Below are positions 8,825-18,916 of a stretch of DNA of 64,000 bases, piece by piece. The DNA is from Microbacterium hydrocarbonoxydans (GTDB lineage Bacteria > Actinomycetota > Actinomycetes > Actinomycetales > Microbacteriaceae): assembly GCF_000956475.1 (NCBI RefSeq), contig NZ_JYJB01000010.1:124001-188000 (forward strand), in the 5' to 3' direction. The position numbers and the translations under genes were made by a program. The notes below the pieces were generated by a model. It had not been told where the DNA came from. It ran no database searches and worked only from the letters and a program-made list of their open reading frames with translations. Position 1 is the first letter of the stretch; the number at the start of each line of letters is the position of its first letter.

Positions 8825-10731
8825 TGGCCGACGTGCTGCCCTACAAGCCGCGGGCGGGCGAGATCCCGACTGACCCCGGGGTGTACCGGTTCCGCGATGC
8901 GGACGGGCGCGTGCTCTACGTCGGCAAGGCGAAGAACCTGCGCCAGCGCCTGTCGAACTACTTCGCGCCGCTGCGCACGCTGCACGAGCGGACGAGACGC
9001 ATGGTCACGACCGCGGCCTCCGTCGAGTGGACGGTCGTGTCCACGGACGTCGACTCGCTGCAGCTCGAGTACATGTGGATCAAGGAGTTCGATCCGCCCT
9101 TCAACGTGCGCTACAAGGACGACAAGTCCTACCCGTTCATGGCGGTCACACTCGGCGACGAGGCGCCGCGCGTGATCGTCACCCGCAATCGCAGGATTCC
9201 CGGCGCGCGCTACTTCGGCCCGTACCCGAAGGTGTGGGCGGTGCACGACACGATCGATCTGATGATCAAGGCGTTCCCGATCCGCACCTGCAGCGACGCC
9301 AGTTACAAGCGCGCGATGCAGACCGGCCGCCCCTGCTTCCCCGGTCAGATCGGCAAGTGCGGCGGGCCGTGCTCGATGACGGTGACGATCGAAGAGCACC
9401 GTGCCATGGTCGACGATTTCATCGCCTTCATGGCAGGCGGCGACGAGCGCTTCACCCGTGAGCTGACGAAGCGGATGCTGGCGGCATCCGCAGACATGGA
9501 CTACGAGGCGGCGGCGAAGTACCGCGACAAGCTCTCGGCGATCGAGGCCGTGCTCGGCAAGAGCGCCCTGGTGCTCGCAGCCGATGAGGACGCCGACCTC
9601 TTCGGTATCGCCGAGGACGAGCTGTCGGCCGCCGTGCAGCATTTCGTCATCCGCGGAGGACGCGTCCGCGGCGTCAGAGCGCTGACGATCGACAAGGAGA
9701 TCGACATCACGGGCCCCGAGCTCGTCGACCAGGTGCTGCAGCGGGCCTACGGAGACGCGCAGGACGTTCCCCGCCGCATCCTGGTGCCCGTGCTGCCGGA
9801 TGATGCTGCCGAGCTCGAGCAGTGGCTGCGCGAGCGCAGGGGCAGGAAGGTCGAGATCGCCGTCGCGCAGCGCGGACAGCGCGCCGATCTCATGCGCACG
9901 GCGACGCTGAACGCGCAGCAGGCCCTGATCCGTCACAAGACGCGACGCACCAGCGACTACGTCGCCCGCACCCAGGCGCTCACCGATCTGCAGGATGCGC
10001 TGGGAATGACGGATGCTCCGCTGCGCATCGAGTGCTTCGACATCTCGCATCTCGGCGGGACGAACGTCGTCGCCTCGATGGTCGTGTTCGAGGACGGCCT
10101 GCCCCGCAAGGATCAGTACCGGTCGTTCAACATCGCCGAGACGACCGACGACACCGACTCGATGTACCAGGTGCTCACCCGGCGGCTCGCATACCTCGAT
10201 CGCCCGGAGGCCGAGGACCCTTCGACGGGCCCAGGGGTCCAGGAACACGGATCAGAGACCCAGGAAGAAGCCTCGGGGCGGCGCAGGCCGCGCTTCGCCT
10301 ATCCGCCGCAGCTGCTCCTCGTCGACGGCGGTCAGCCGCAGGTGGCGGCGGCGGCGCGCGCGCTGCGCGACTCCGGGCACACCGAGATCGCCGTGTGCGG
10401 CATCGCGAAGCGCCTCGAGGAGATTTGGCTGCCTGACGATGACTTCCCGGTCATCCTGCCTCGTACGAGCGAGGCGCTGTACCTGCTGCAGCGGCTCCGC
10501 GACGAGGCGCACCGCTTCGCGATCACGCACCAGCGCAAGCGCCGACGCAATGACATCGCCTCGGTGCTGTCGGAGGTGCCCGGCCTCGGCGCCGCGCGGA
10601 TCAAGGTGCTTCTCAAGCACTTCGGATCCGTCACCGCCCTGCGCGCGGCGGACCCGGGCGAGATCGAGAAGGTTCAGGGCATCGGCCCCGTGCTCGCGCA
10701 GAACATCCACACGCATCTCTCCACTCGATAG
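8824..10731 (+). CDS. uvrC: UvrABC excinuclease subunit C, with REP-like insertion
   Basis: A 635-residue dual-incision nuclease. The N-terminal GIY-YIG domain ([20 protein letters not shown], about residues 18-37) makes the 3' cut; a UVR motif ([15 protein letters not shown]) near residue 230 binds UvrB; the RNase H-like domain includes [13 protein letters not shown] and [11 protein letters not shown]; two C-terminal helix-hairpin-helix motifs ([21 protein letters not shown]) bind DNA. Between RRLAYLD and [13 protein letters not shown] there is an extra segment of about 25 residues from residue 465 ([20 protein letters not shown]). Its DNA resembles an intergenic repeat; see the separate repeat entry. 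Otherwise complete and normal. Confidence 0.97.
   Translation: MADVLPYKPRAGEIPTDPGVYRFRDADGRVLYVGKAKNLRQRLSNYFAPLRTLHERTRRMVTTAASVEWTVVSTDVDSLQLEYMWIKEFDPPFNVRYKDDKSYPFMAVTLGDEAPRVIVTRNRRIPGARYFGPYPKVWAVHDTIDLMIKAFPIRTCSDASYKRAMQTGRPCFPGQIGKCGGPCSMTVTIEEHRAMVDDFIAFMAGGDERFTRELTKRMLAASADMDYEAAAKYRDKLSAIEAVLGKSALVLAADEDADLFGIAEDELSAAVQHFVIRGGRVRGVRALTIDKEIDITGPELVDQVLQRAYGDAQDVPRRILVPVLPDDAAELEQWLRERRGRKVEIAVAQRGQRADLMRTATLNAQQALIRHKTRRTSDYVARTQALTDLQDALGMTDAPLRIECFDISHLGGTNVVASMVVFEDGLPRKDQYRSFNIAETTDDTDSMYQVLTRRLAYLDRPEAEDPSTGPGVQEHGSETQEEASGRRRPRFAYPPQLLLVDGGQPQVAAAARALRDSGHTEIAVCGIAKRLEEIWLPDDDFPVILPRTSEALYLLQRLRDEAHRFAITHQRKRRRNDIASVLSEVPGLGAARIKVLLKHFGSVTALRAADPGEIEKVQGIGPVLAQNIHTHLSTR
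10214..10264. repeat. REP-like palindromic repeat translated within uvrC
   Basis: Inside uvrC, GGACCC (10215-10220) and GGGTCC (10235-10240) flank a core CTTCGACGGGCCCAG, followed at 10252-10264 by TCAGAGACCCAGG. This resembles the CTTCGACAGGCTCAGGGACC type of intergenic repeat that I recall from Micrococcales genomes. The same 13-mer TCAGAGACCCAGG recurs in ileS at 42377-42389. It stays in frame and encodes a hydrophilic linker. Confidence 0.55.
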
Positions 10732-10761
10732 GCTGGTCCCTGCGGGGGAGAAGGAGCAACG

Positions 10762-11634
10762 ATGGCAGACGGGGACACGGGCGAGTTCCTCATCGTCACA
10801 GGCATGTCGGGTGCCGGGCGCACGACGGTCGCGAACGCGCTGGAGGACCTCGGCTGGTACGTGGTCGACAACCTGCCGCCGCAGATCCTGCGTCCCCTCC
10901 TCGATCTCACCGACATGGGCGGAGACGCCCTTCCGAAGATCGCGGCCGTGGTCGACGTGCGCGGCCGCAACCTCTTCGACGACTTCCCCGGTGTCGCGCG
11001 CGCGCTGCGCTCCCGCGGCTCGGTCAGGGTCCTTTTCCTCGACGCCTCAGACGACGTGCTGGTTCGTCGCTTCGAAGCGGTCCGCCGGCCCCATCCGCTG
11101 CAGGACGACGGCACGCTGCTCGACGGCATCCGCACCGAGCGGGCGAAACTCGCGCCGGTGCGTGAGGCAGCCGACCTCGTGATCGACACGTCGTCCCTCA
11201 ACATCCATCAGCTGGCGACGCAGGTCTCCGACCTCTTCTCCGAGGAGGGCGCCGCGCGTCACCGCGTGACGCTGTTGAGCTTCGGCTTCAAGTACGGCCT
11301 GCCGACGGACGTCGATCTCGTCGCCGACATGCGCTTCCTGCCGAATCCGTTCTGGAACGAGGAGCTGCGCGGCCAGACCGGTCAGGATGAGGCCGTGCGC
11401 GAGTACGTGCTCTCCCGCGAGGGGGCGACGGAATTCCTCGACGCGTACGCGGCCGCGCTCACGCCGGTGCTCGAGGGGTACCAGCGCGAGAACAAGAGCC
11501 ACTCGACCGTGGCCATCGGCTGCACGGGCGGAAAGCACCGCTCCGTGGCGATGAGCGAGGAGCTGGCACGGCGCCTCGCGGCGATCCCCGGAGTCGCCGT
11601 GAACGTGCGTCACAGAGACCTGGGCAGGGAATAG
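10762..11634 (+). CDS. rapZ: RapZ-family nucleotide-binding protein
   Basis: A 290-residue P-loop protein of the RapZ/YvcJ family. In enterobacteria RapZ is an RNA-binding adaptor for GlmZ decay; in Gram-positives the nucleotide-binding protein is linked to cell-wall metabolism. Visible: P-loop GMSGAGRTT (residues 14-22) with Arg in place of the usual Lys, D-rich [13 protein letters not shown], and the C-terminal family motif [14 protein letters not shown] 10762 follows a GAAGGAG-like ribosome site, 30 bases after uvrC. In most actinobacteria yvcK lies between rapZ and whiA; here it is missing. Confidence 0.93.
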   Translation: MADGDTGEFLIVTGMSGAGRTTVANALEDLGWYVVDNLPPQILRPLLDLTDMGGDALPKIAAVVDVRGRNLFDDFPGVARALRSRGSVRVLFLDASDDVLVRRFEAVRRPHPLQDDGTLLDGIRTERAKLAPVREAADLVIDTSSLNIHQLATQVSDLFSEEGAARHRVTLLSFGFKYGLPTDVDLVADMRFLPNPFWNEELRGQTGQDEAVREYVLSREGATEFLDAYAAALTPVLEGYQRENKSHSTVAIGCTGGKHRSVAMSEELARRLAAIPGVAVNVRHRDLGRE

Positions 11635-11652
11635 CCGGGAAGCAGTTCCGGG

Positions 11653-11658
11653 TAGGCT
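11653..11658 (+). promoter_or_regulatory. Putative whiA -10 element
   Basis: TAGGCT in the rapZ-whiA spacer is a plausible actinobacterial -10. The ensuing 45-base leader contains a small hairpin (around GCGTCGCGATCCGACGC) and a GAAGGAG ribosome site before GTG 11703. No -35 consensus is visible. Confidence 0.4.
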
Positions 11659-11702
11659 GGAGGTTTGCGTCGCGATCCGACGCGTCATCGTGAAGGAGTC
11701 CC

Positions 11703-12680
11703 GTGGCACTAACCACCGACGTCAAGGCTGAGCTCGTCAGCATCCGCAATGCACCCCCCACGGTGCGTGTCTCGGAGGTCACTGCTGTGCTCCGCTTCGC
11801 CGGCGGCCTGCACTCGATCGCCGGACGGGTAGCCGTCGAGGCCGAGGTGGATGCCGAGGTGCTCGCTCAGCGGGTCGCCAAGGACCTCGCCGAGATCTAC
11901 GGCGTACGCCCTGAGATCGCTCAGGTGCAGTCGAGCACCGCGAACGACGGAGCCCGCTGGGCCGTCCGCGTCATCTCGGCCGGTGAGACGCTCGCGCGTC
12001 AGACGGGCCTGCTCGATCAGCGCCGTCGGCCCGTGCGCGGACTGCCGAATCGGCTCACCACGGGTTCGCGTGCGGAGATCGCCGGACTCTGGCGCGGCGC
12101 CTTCCTCGCCGCGGGAACGCTCAGCGAGCCCGGGCGTTCGGCCATGCTCGAGGTGTCCTGCCCGTCGTCGGAGGCGGCCATGGCGCTCGTCGGCGCCGCC
12201 CACCGTCTCGGCGTCGCTGCGAAGGCCCGCGAGGTCCGAGGGATGCCCCGCGTCGTGGTCCGCGAGGGCGAGGCGATCCGCAGCATCCTCAGCGAGATGG
12301 GTGCGCATCGCACAGCTGCGGCATGGGAGGAGATGCGTCAGCGCCGTGAGGTGCGCGCCGGGGTCAACCGGCTGGTGAACTTCGACGACGCGAACCTTCG
12401 CCGCTCGGCGCAGGCCGCTGTCGCCGCGTGCGCTCGGGTCGAGCGCGCGCTCGAGATCCTCGCCGACGACGTTCCCGATCACCTGCGAGTCGCCGGCGAG
12501 CTGCGCCTGGCGCACCGCGATGCCAGCCTGGATGAGCTCGGCCACCACGCCGACCCGCCGATGACGAAAGACGCCGTGGCCGGGCGCATCCGCCGTCTGC
12601 TCGCGATGGCGGACAAGCGCGCTCAGCAGGAAGGCATCCCCGGAACCGAGGCCGCTGTGCCTGCGGGTCTCGACGTCTGA
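11703..12680 (+). CDS. whiA: Sporulation/cell-division regulator WhiA
   Basis: A 325-residue WhiA with an N-terminal pair of LAGLIDADG-like domains ([14 protein letters not shown] ... [16 protein letters not shown]) and a C-terminal helix-turn-helix domain ([20 protein letters not shown]). In Streptomyces WhiA works with WhiB to switch aerial hyphae to division; in non-sporulating actinobacteria it is a conserved division-linked DNA-binding protein. The GTG start with GAAGGAG upstream and the family length fit. Followed by a strong terminator. Confidence 0.97.
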   Translation: MALTTDVKAELVSIRNAPPTVRVSEVTAVLRFAGGLHSIAGRVAVEAEVDAEVLAQRVAKDLAEIYGVRPEIAQVQSSTANDGARWAVRVISAGETLARQTGLLDQRRRPVRGLPNRLTTGSRAEIAGLWRGAFLAAGTLSEPGRSAMLEVSCPSSEAAMALVGAAHRLGVAAKAREVRGMPRVVVREGEAIRSILSEMGAHRTAAAWEEMRQRREVRAGVNRLVNFDDANLRRSAQAAVAACARVERALEILADDVPDHLRVAGELRLAHRDASLDELGHHADPPMTKDAVAGRIRRLLAMADKRAQQEGIPGTEAAVPAGLDV

Positions 12681-12695
12681 CGCCGATCAACGTCC

Positions 12696-12730
12696 GAAGC
12701 GAGCCGGTCCCCATGGGGCCGGCTCGCTTC
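12696..12730 (+). terminator. Hairpin terminator after whiA
   Basis: A perfect 12-bp stem GAAGCGAGCCGG / CCGGCTCGCTTC around an 11-base, itself self-complementary loop (CCCCATGGGG core). No long T-run follows, as is common in high-GC actinobacteria. It ends the uvrA-uvrC-rapZ-whiA unit before sodA. Confidence 0.8.
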
Positions 12731-12863
12731 GTCATATGGCGGAAGGAACCCGACCACGCGCGCGTTGTCGTCACTAGGATGAAAAGCGTCTGCTCCGCAC
12801 CGCATTCGGTGGCGCGGAGGATCGGCAAGCGCCGCGGCGCGGCGCGGATTGGATGAAAGCGAA

Positions 12864-14599
<1,736 letters not shown>

Positions 14600-14610
14600 A
14601 GCTCAGACAC

Positions 14611-15825
14611 ATGACTCTGCGCACCCTGGACTCTCTGGGTCCGCTCGAGGGCAAGCGCGTCATCGTCCGTTGTGACCTGAACGTCCCGCTTCGGGATGGG
14701 GTCATAACGGACGATGGTCGTGTTCGCGCCTCGCTGCCGACTCTCAACGCACTCATCAACGCCGGAGCTCGCGTCGTCGTGTGCTCGCACCTGGGCCGCC
14801 CCGACGGCGCGCCCGACCCGCAGTACAGCCTGGAGCCGGTGGCCCAGCGGCTGTCCGAGCTGCTCGGCGCCCCGGTCGCGTTCGCGCGCGACACGGTCGG
14901 CGAGTCGGCGAGGGATGCTGTCGCCGCCCTCGAGGACGGCGGGGTCGTCGTCATCGAGAACCTGCGCTTCAACGCAGGGGAGACCGCGAAGGACGACGCC
15001 GAGCGCGCCGCGTTCGCGGCACAGCTCGCAGAGCTCGGTGATGTGCTGGTCTCCGACGGCTTCGGCGTCGTGCACCGCAAGCAGGCGAGCGTCTACGACC
15101 TCGCCCAGCTGCTCCCGTCGGCGGCGGGTCTGCTGATCGCCGCCGAGCTCGACGTACTCGACCGCCTCACCGAGAAGCCCGAGCGTCCGTACGCGGTCGT
15201 GCTCGGCGGCTCGAAGGTCAGCGACAAGCTCGGCGTGATCTCGCACCTGCTGCCTCGCGTCGACCGGATCCTGGTCGGCGGAGGGATGCTGTTCACCTTC
15301 CTCAAGGCGCAGGGCCACGAGGTCGCCTCGAGCCTGCTCGAAGAGGACCAGCTCGACACCGTCCGCGGCTACATCGCCGAGGCGGCGGAGCGCGGCGTGG
15401 AGCTCGTGCTCCCGACAGACGTGGTCGTGGCAGAGAAGTTCGCGGCGGATGCGGCGCACGAGGTCGTGGCGGCGGATGCGATCGAGTCGACAGCCTTCGG
15501 CAAGGCCGGCATCGGCCTCGACATCGGTCCCGAGACCGCGGCGCGATTCGCCGAGGTCGTCCGCGGCTCGAAGACGGTGTTCTGGAACGGCCCGATGGGC
15601 GTGTTCGAGTTCCCTGCGTTCGCAGCCGGAACCAAGGCAGTGGCTCAGGCGCTCACCGAGGTCGACGGACTCAGCGTCGTCGGCGGCGGCGACTCGGCGG
15701 CGGCCGTTCGCCAGCTCGGTTTCGCCGACGACCGCTTCGGCCACATCTCAACCGGCGGCGGCGCCAGCCTCGAGTTCCTCGAGGGCAAGAAACTACCCGG
15801 CCTGGAGGTGCTCGGATGGGCGTAG
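14611..15825 (+). CDS. pgk: Phosphoglycerate kinase
   Basis: A 404-residue kinase transferring phosphate from 1,3-bisphosphoglycerate to ADP. Visible: [11 protein letters not shown] and HLGRPDG substrate sites, GGSKVSDK, the C-terminal nucleotide-binding [11 protein letters not shown] and [14 protein letters not shown], and [16 protein letters not shown] 14611 lies 11 bases after gap, with only a weak ribosome site, so coupling to gap is likely. The very long frame upstream is a shadow of gap. Its end overlaps tpiA by 10 bases. Confidence 0.98.
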   Translation: MTLRTLDSLGPLEGKRVIVRCDLNVPLRDGVITDDGRVRASLPTLNALINAGARVVVCSHLGRPDGAPDPQYSLEPVAQRLSELLGAPVAFARDTVGESARDAVAALEDGGVVVIENLRFNAGETAKDDAERAAFAAQLAELGDVLVSDGFGVVHRKQASVYDLAQLLPSAAGLLIAAELDVLDRLTEKPERPYAVVLGGSKVSDKLGVISHLLPRVDRILVGGGMLFTFLKAQGHEVASSLLEEDQLDTVRGYIAEAAERGVELVLPTDVVVAEKFAADAAHEVVAADAIESTAFGKAGIGLDIGPETAARFAEVVRGSKTVFWNGPMGVFEFPAFAAGTKAVAQALTEVDGLSVVGGGDSAAAVRQLGFADDRFGHISTGGGASLEFLEGKKLPGLEVLGWA

Positions 15826-16607
15826 CGAATCGGACCCCGCTGATCGCGGGCAACTGGAAGATGAACCTCGACCACCTGCAGGCGGTCGCGTTCGTGCAGA
15901 AGCTGCACTGGACTCTGAAGGACGCCAAGCACGAGGACGGCTCGGTCGAGGTCGCGGTGTTCCCGCCCTTCACCGACATCCGCAGCGTGCAGACTCTGAT
16001 CGACGCCGACAAGATCCCCTTCGCGCTCGGCGCGCAGGACCTGTCGGCGCATGACTCGGGTGCGTACACCGGTGAGGTGTCTGGCGCGTTCCTCGCGAAG
16101 CTCGATGCGAAGTACGTCATCATCGGCCACTCGGAGCGTCGTGAGTACCACTCGGAGTCCGATGAGGTCGTCGCGTCCAAGGTGAAGGCGGCGCTCAAGC
16201 ACGGCCTGGTGCCGGTGATCTGCGTCGGCGAGACACTGGCCCAGCGCGAGGAGTCCGGGCCCACCGCGGTCTCGATCGCTCAGCTCGAGACCGCACTCGG
16301 CGCGGTCTCGGCTTCGGACGACATCGTGGTGGCCTACGAGCCGGTCTGGGCGATCGGCACCGGTCAGGTGGCCTCGCCGGAGCAGGCTCAGGAAGTGTGC
16401 TCCGCTCTTCGCGCCGTCATCGCAGCGAAGCTCGGCGACGAGGCTGCCGCGCGCACCCGCATCCTCTACGGCGGATCGGTGAAGTCGGCGAACATCGCCA
16501 GCTTCATGCGCGAGCCCGACGTCGACGGCGCTCTGGTCGGCGGAGCAAGTCTCGTGGTCGACGAGTTCGCGGCGATCATCCGCTTCGAGAAGCACGTAGG
16601 CGTATGA
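15816..16607 (+). CDS. tpiA: Triosephosphate isomerase
   Basis: A 263-residue TIM-barrel enzyme interconverting dihydroxyacetone phosphate and glyceraldehyde-3-phosphate. Catalytic residues are visible: Lys in GNWKMN (near residue 14), His in IIGHSERR, Glu in [12 protein letters not shown], and the phosphate-binding [11 protein letters not shown] 15816 overlaps the pgk 3' end by 10 bases, indicating translational coupling. Confidence 0.98.
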   Translation: MGVANRTPLIAGNWKMNLDHLQAVAFVQKLHWTLKDAKHEDGSVEVAVFPPFTDIRSVQTLIDADKIPFALGAQDLSAHDSGAYTGEVSGAFLAKLDAKYVIIGHSERREYHSESDEVVASKVKAALKHGLVPVICVGETLAQREESGPTAVSIAQLETALGAVSASDDIVVAYEPVWAIGTGQVASPEQAQEVCSALRAVIAAKLGDEAAARTRILYGGSVKSANIASFMREPDVDGALVGGASLVVDEFAAIIRFEKHVGV

Positions 16608-16610
16608 GCG

Positions 16611-16636
16611 TGTGGCGGGGCTCCGGCCCCGCCACA
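16611..16636 (+). terminator. Hairpin after tpiA
   Basis: A perfect 10-bp stem TGTGGCGGGG / CCCCGCCACA with a 6-base loop, 3 bases after the tpiA stop. No T-run follows. A TATACT -10-like hexamer (16640-16645) lies right behind it, so it may end the glycolytic transcript while secG-rbpA restarts. Confidence 0.6.
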
Positions 16637-16639
16637 CCG

Positions 16640-16645
16640 TATACT
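16640..16645 (+). promoter_or_regulatory. Putative secG-rbpA -10 element
   Basis: TATACT, near-consensus for an actinobacterial -10, sits just after the tpiA hairpin and about 47 bases before the secG start. No clear -35. It would let secG and rbpA be expressed apart from glycolysis. Confidence 0.5.
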
Positions 16646-16691
16646 TGACCGTTACGGGGGCTATCCCGCCCCGGCGAAAGGCTTCTTCCTC

Positions 16692-16940
16692 GTGGAAATT
16701 CTCGAGTTCGTCCTGCAGGTGCTGCTGGGCATCACCAGCGTCCTGCTGACTCTCCTCATCCTGCTCCACAAGGGCCGCGGCGGCGGCCTGTCCGACATGT
16801 TCGGCGGTGGCATGTCCACGGCCGTCGGCTCGTCGGGTCTCGCGGAGCGCAACCTCAACCGCTTCACGGTGATCCTCGCCCTGATCTGGTTCGTGTCGAT
16901 CGTCGCGCTCGGCCTCATCACGAAGTTCGAGGTGATCTGA
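16692..16940 (+). CDS. secG: Preprotein translocase subunit SecG
   Basis: An 82-residue protein with two membrane helices (LEFVLQVLLGITSVLLTLLILL and FTVILALIWFVSIVALGLI) joined by the conserved GRGGGLSDMFGGG loop. It is the accessory SecYEG subunit that speeds SecA-driven export. The GTG start fits the family length. Position after tpiA is the standard actinobacterial arrangement. Its stop overlaps the rbpA start by one base. Confidence 0.95.
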   Translation: MEILEFVLQVLLGITSVLLTLLILLHKGRGGGLSDMFGGGMSTAVGSSGLAERNLNRFTVILALIWFVSIVALGLITKFEVI

Positions 16941-17293
16941 TGGCTACCGGCGGAAACGCGATCAGGGGCACCCGCGTCGGCTCCGGCCCGATGGGGGAGC
17001 AGGACCACGGCTACCACGCTGACCGCATCGCGGTCTCCTACTGGGACGGTCTCGGCAACGAGACGGTCCGATACTTCGCTGCGGGCCTGCCCGACGAGGA
17101 GATCCCGGAGATCATCGATCACCCGCAGTCTGGCCTGCCGGCCGGTCGCGACAAGGAGAACCCTCCTGCGCTCGCGAAGACCGAGCCGTACAAGACGCAC
17201 CTCGCCTACGTGAAGGAGCGTCGCACCGACGAGGAAGCCGTTCAGCTTCTCGAAGACGCCCTTACGCAGCTGCGTGAGCGTCGCGGTCAGTAA
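16940..17293 (+). CDS. rbpA: RNA polymerase-binding protein RbpA
   Basis: A 117-residue RbpA, an actinobacterial general transcription factor that binds sigma domain 2 and RNA polymerase and stabilises open complexes at housekeeping promoters. Family features: N-terminal GNAIRGTRVGSGPMGE, central HADRIAVSYWDGLGNETVRYF core, and C-terminal sigma-interacting YKTHLAYVKERRTDEEAVQL. Translation is coupled to secG (shared base 16940). A bidirectional terminator follows. Confidence 0.97.
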   Translation: MATGGNAIRGTRVGSGPMGEQDHGYHADRIAVSYWDGLGNETVRYFAAGLPDEEIPEIIDHPQSGLPAGRDKENPPALAKTEPYKTHLAYVKERRTDEEAVQLLEDALTQLRERRGQ

Positions 17294-17303
17294 GACCACG
17301 CAC

Positions 17304-17342
17304 AGAAGCCGCCATGACCGTCAGGTCTCGGCGGCTTCTTCG
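17304..17342. terminator. Bidirectional terminator between rbpA and a convergent gene
   Basis: A 10-bp perfect stem AGAAGCCGCC / GGCGGCTTCT with a 16-base loop, followed by TTCGTG on the plus side. The minus-strand gene ends at 17348, so the hairpin can serve both converging transcripts. Confidence 0.75.
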
Positions 17343-17347
17343 TGTCG

Positions 17348-18544
17348 TCACCGGCATCCGGCTGCCGCGTCGATGTACGACTGGGGCGGATAGCCGTACG
17401 CCCACACCCCGTTCGCATCGTCGGTGTACCCCATGCTGATCGCCCAGGCCGTGGCCCACTTCTCGATGCTGTCCTGGGTGGAGGCGTCGTACATGCCCTG
17501 ACACTTCACGCTGATCGCATGCCCGACCTCGTGGGCGACCAGCGACTTGCTCGTGATCGAGGGCCATTGCTCGGCGACCGAGTTGGAGAGCTCGATCACG
17601 GCGTGCCCGGGTGTCGACCACCACCACGTGGTGAGCCCGCCCATGCTCCCGTTGTCTCCGACGCCGTTGACGATCCGGTTCCAGTCGAACTCGAGGAGGA
17701 CGCCGGGAGCCAGAGATCTGGCGAACGCCTCGATCGCCAGGCGGTTCTCCAGCAGCGGCCCGGCCTTCTCGGCGAGTTCCACCTGTTCGGAGGAGATGAC
17801 CTGCGCGGCCGCGTCCTGAAGATCGGCGAACGATGCCACCGCGTCCTGATCGATGGTTGTGACGCCGGCGAGATCGGTCGCCGACTCCCTCAGTGCGATC
17901 ACGGCATCGTTCTTCGCCGAGATGTGCGCAGCCTCGAAAGACGATGCGGCCGTCGCGGCGGAGGAGAGCAGCGCGAGCCCGGCATCCGACACCGCGGAAC
18001 CGGCCTTCTCGACCAGAGGAGACGCCTCCTCCAGATCGTCTTCGAGAGCCGCGAGGTCCTCGCGGTCTTCGGAGAGGTGATCGGATGCTGCGAACAGCTC
18101 CCAGAACCAGCCGGGCTTCTCTCCCTGCTCAGGAATCTCGGTGTCGACGACATCGGCCGCCTCGGAGAGGACGCTCTGCGCCTCTCCCGTCGCGGTCGTC
18201 AGGGCGTCTTCCGTCTCGGCGGGCACGAGATCGCTGGCATCTCCACCGACCAGCTGAGTCGCCGCGTCGTTCAGAGTGCTGAGCTCGGTCGTGGACCCGC
18301 GCACCTCGAGGAGCATCGATCTCGTCGAATCGGCCTGCGTCGAGAACTGCTCTGCCGTGTCGTCGTAGCCGAGGTTGCCGGCGAGCTGCAGTCCTGCGAA
18401 CACGCCGCCGACGATCAGAACGGCGAGGACGGCCGCGACCGGCCACCTGCGACGCCGACGGGCCGTGCGGACGATCTGGGACGCCCCGGAGAAGCGAGAG
18501 GGCAGTGTGTGATCGCCATGCGGTGCGCTGTTCGGATCAACCAC
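17348..18544 (-). CDS. Membrane-anchored protein with HExxH zinc-protease signature
   Basis: A 398-residue protein on the minus strand, GTG start with GGGAGG upstream. After a basic N-terminus there is one membrane helix (about residues 34-53), then a long, Ala/Glu/Asp-rich, probably helical extracellular region with EEA- and AATAAS-type stretches (about 60-260), and a C-terminal domain with LVAHEVGHAIS. HEVGH lies at residues 338-342, and Glu361 in IEKWATAW could be the third metal ligand, as in gluzincin peptidases. I know no named family that matches the whole protein. Surface protease activity is an inference from the motif. It sits alone between a terminator and tRNA-Gly. Confidence 0.75.
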   Translation of the reverse strand: MVDPNSAPHGDHTLPSRFSGASQIVRTARRRRRWPVAAVLAVLIVGGVFAGLQLAGNLGYDDTAEQFSTQADSTRSMLLEVRGSTTELSTLNDAATQLVGGDASDLVPAETEDALTTATGEAQSVLSEAADVVDTEIPEQGEKPGWFWELFAASDHLSEDREDLAALEDDLEEASPLVEKAGSAVSDAGLALLSSAATAASSFEAAHISAKNDAVIALRESATDLAGVTTIDQDAVASFADLQDAAAQVISSEQVELAEKAGPLLENRLAIEAFARSLAPGVLLEFDWNRIVNGVGDNGSMGGLTTWWWSTPGHAVIELSNSVAEQWPSITSKSLVAHEVGHAISVKCQGMYDASTQDSIEKWATAWAISMGYTDDANGVWAYGYPPQSYIDAAAGCR

Positions 18545-18558
18545 GCATCCTCCCTAGT

Positions 18559-18588
18559 GAAAAGGTCCTCGCTGGAAAGCGAGGACCT
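18559..18588 (-). terminator. Terminator downstream of tRNA-Gly
   Basis: A perfect 10-bp stem AGGTCCTCGC / GCGAGGACCT with a 6-base loop. Read on the minus strand it is followed by TTTTCAC, so it ends the tRNA-Gly transcript 11 bases after the gene and just before the minus-strand membrane-protein gene. Confidence 0.85.
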
Positions 18589-18598
18589 GATCTGAGTG

Positions 18599-18669
18599 AG
18601 GGGGTGACGGGAATCGAACCCGCGCAATCAGTTTGGAAGACTGAGACTCTACCATTGAGCTACACCCCC
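18599..18669 (-). tRNA. tRNA-Gly(TCC)
   Basis: A 71-base cloverleaf on the minus strand. The acceptor stem GGGGGTG/CACCCCC closes, the D arm begins TAGCTCAATGG, the anticodon stem TCAGT/ACTGA encloses CTTCCAA (anticodon TCC, reading GGA/GGG), and the T arm is GCGGG-TTCGATT-CCCGT. CCA is not encoded. A TATAGT -10 on the minus strand (plus-strand 18694-18699) lies about 25 bases upstream. Confidence 0.95.
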
Positions 18670-18727
18670 GAACCGGCGAACCGGACTCAAACGACTATAG
18701 CGGACGAACAAGGGTGCTCATGTCCGT

Positions 18728-18733
18728 TAGACT
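18728..18733 (+). promoter_or_regulatory. Putative tRNA-Pro -10 element
   Basis: TAGACT about 30 bases before the mature 5' end of tRNA-Pro. Together with the minus-strand TATAGT at 18694-18699 it makes the spacer between the two tRNAs a divergent promoter region. Confidence 0.45.
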
Positions 18734-18763
18734 CTTCGGGGCTGAATCTGCGTGCGGATTCCC

Positions 18764-18837
18764 CGGGGCGTAGCTCAGTTTGGTAGAGCGCCCGCTTTGG
18801 GAGCGGGAGGTCGCAGGTTCAACTCCTGTCGCCCCGA
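18764..18837 (+). tRNA. tRNA-Pro(TGG)
   Basis: A 74-base cloverleaf: acceptor CGGGGCG/CGCCCCG, D arm TAGCTCAGTTTGGTAGAGCG, anticodon stem CCCGC/GCGGG around TTTGGGA (anticodon TGG), T arm GCAGG-TTCAACT-CCTGT, discriminator A. CCA is not encoded. It is divergent from tRNA-Gly. Confidence 0.96.
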
Positions 18838-18841
18838 CACG

Positions 18842-18875
18842 GCTTCACGAGCCTGACAGCTTCACAAGCCTGACA
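18842..18875 (+). repeat. Tandem 17-bp duplication between tRNA-Pro and tig
   Basis: GCTTCACGAGCCTGACA (18842-18858) is followed directly by GCTTCACAAGCCTGACA (18859-18875), one mismatch. It lies in the leader of the trigger-factor gene; no known binding site is recognised. Confidence 0.6.
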
Positions 18876-18916
18876 GCCGCGATTCAGCGCGGAAATCACA
18901 AGGAGAACACACCAGC

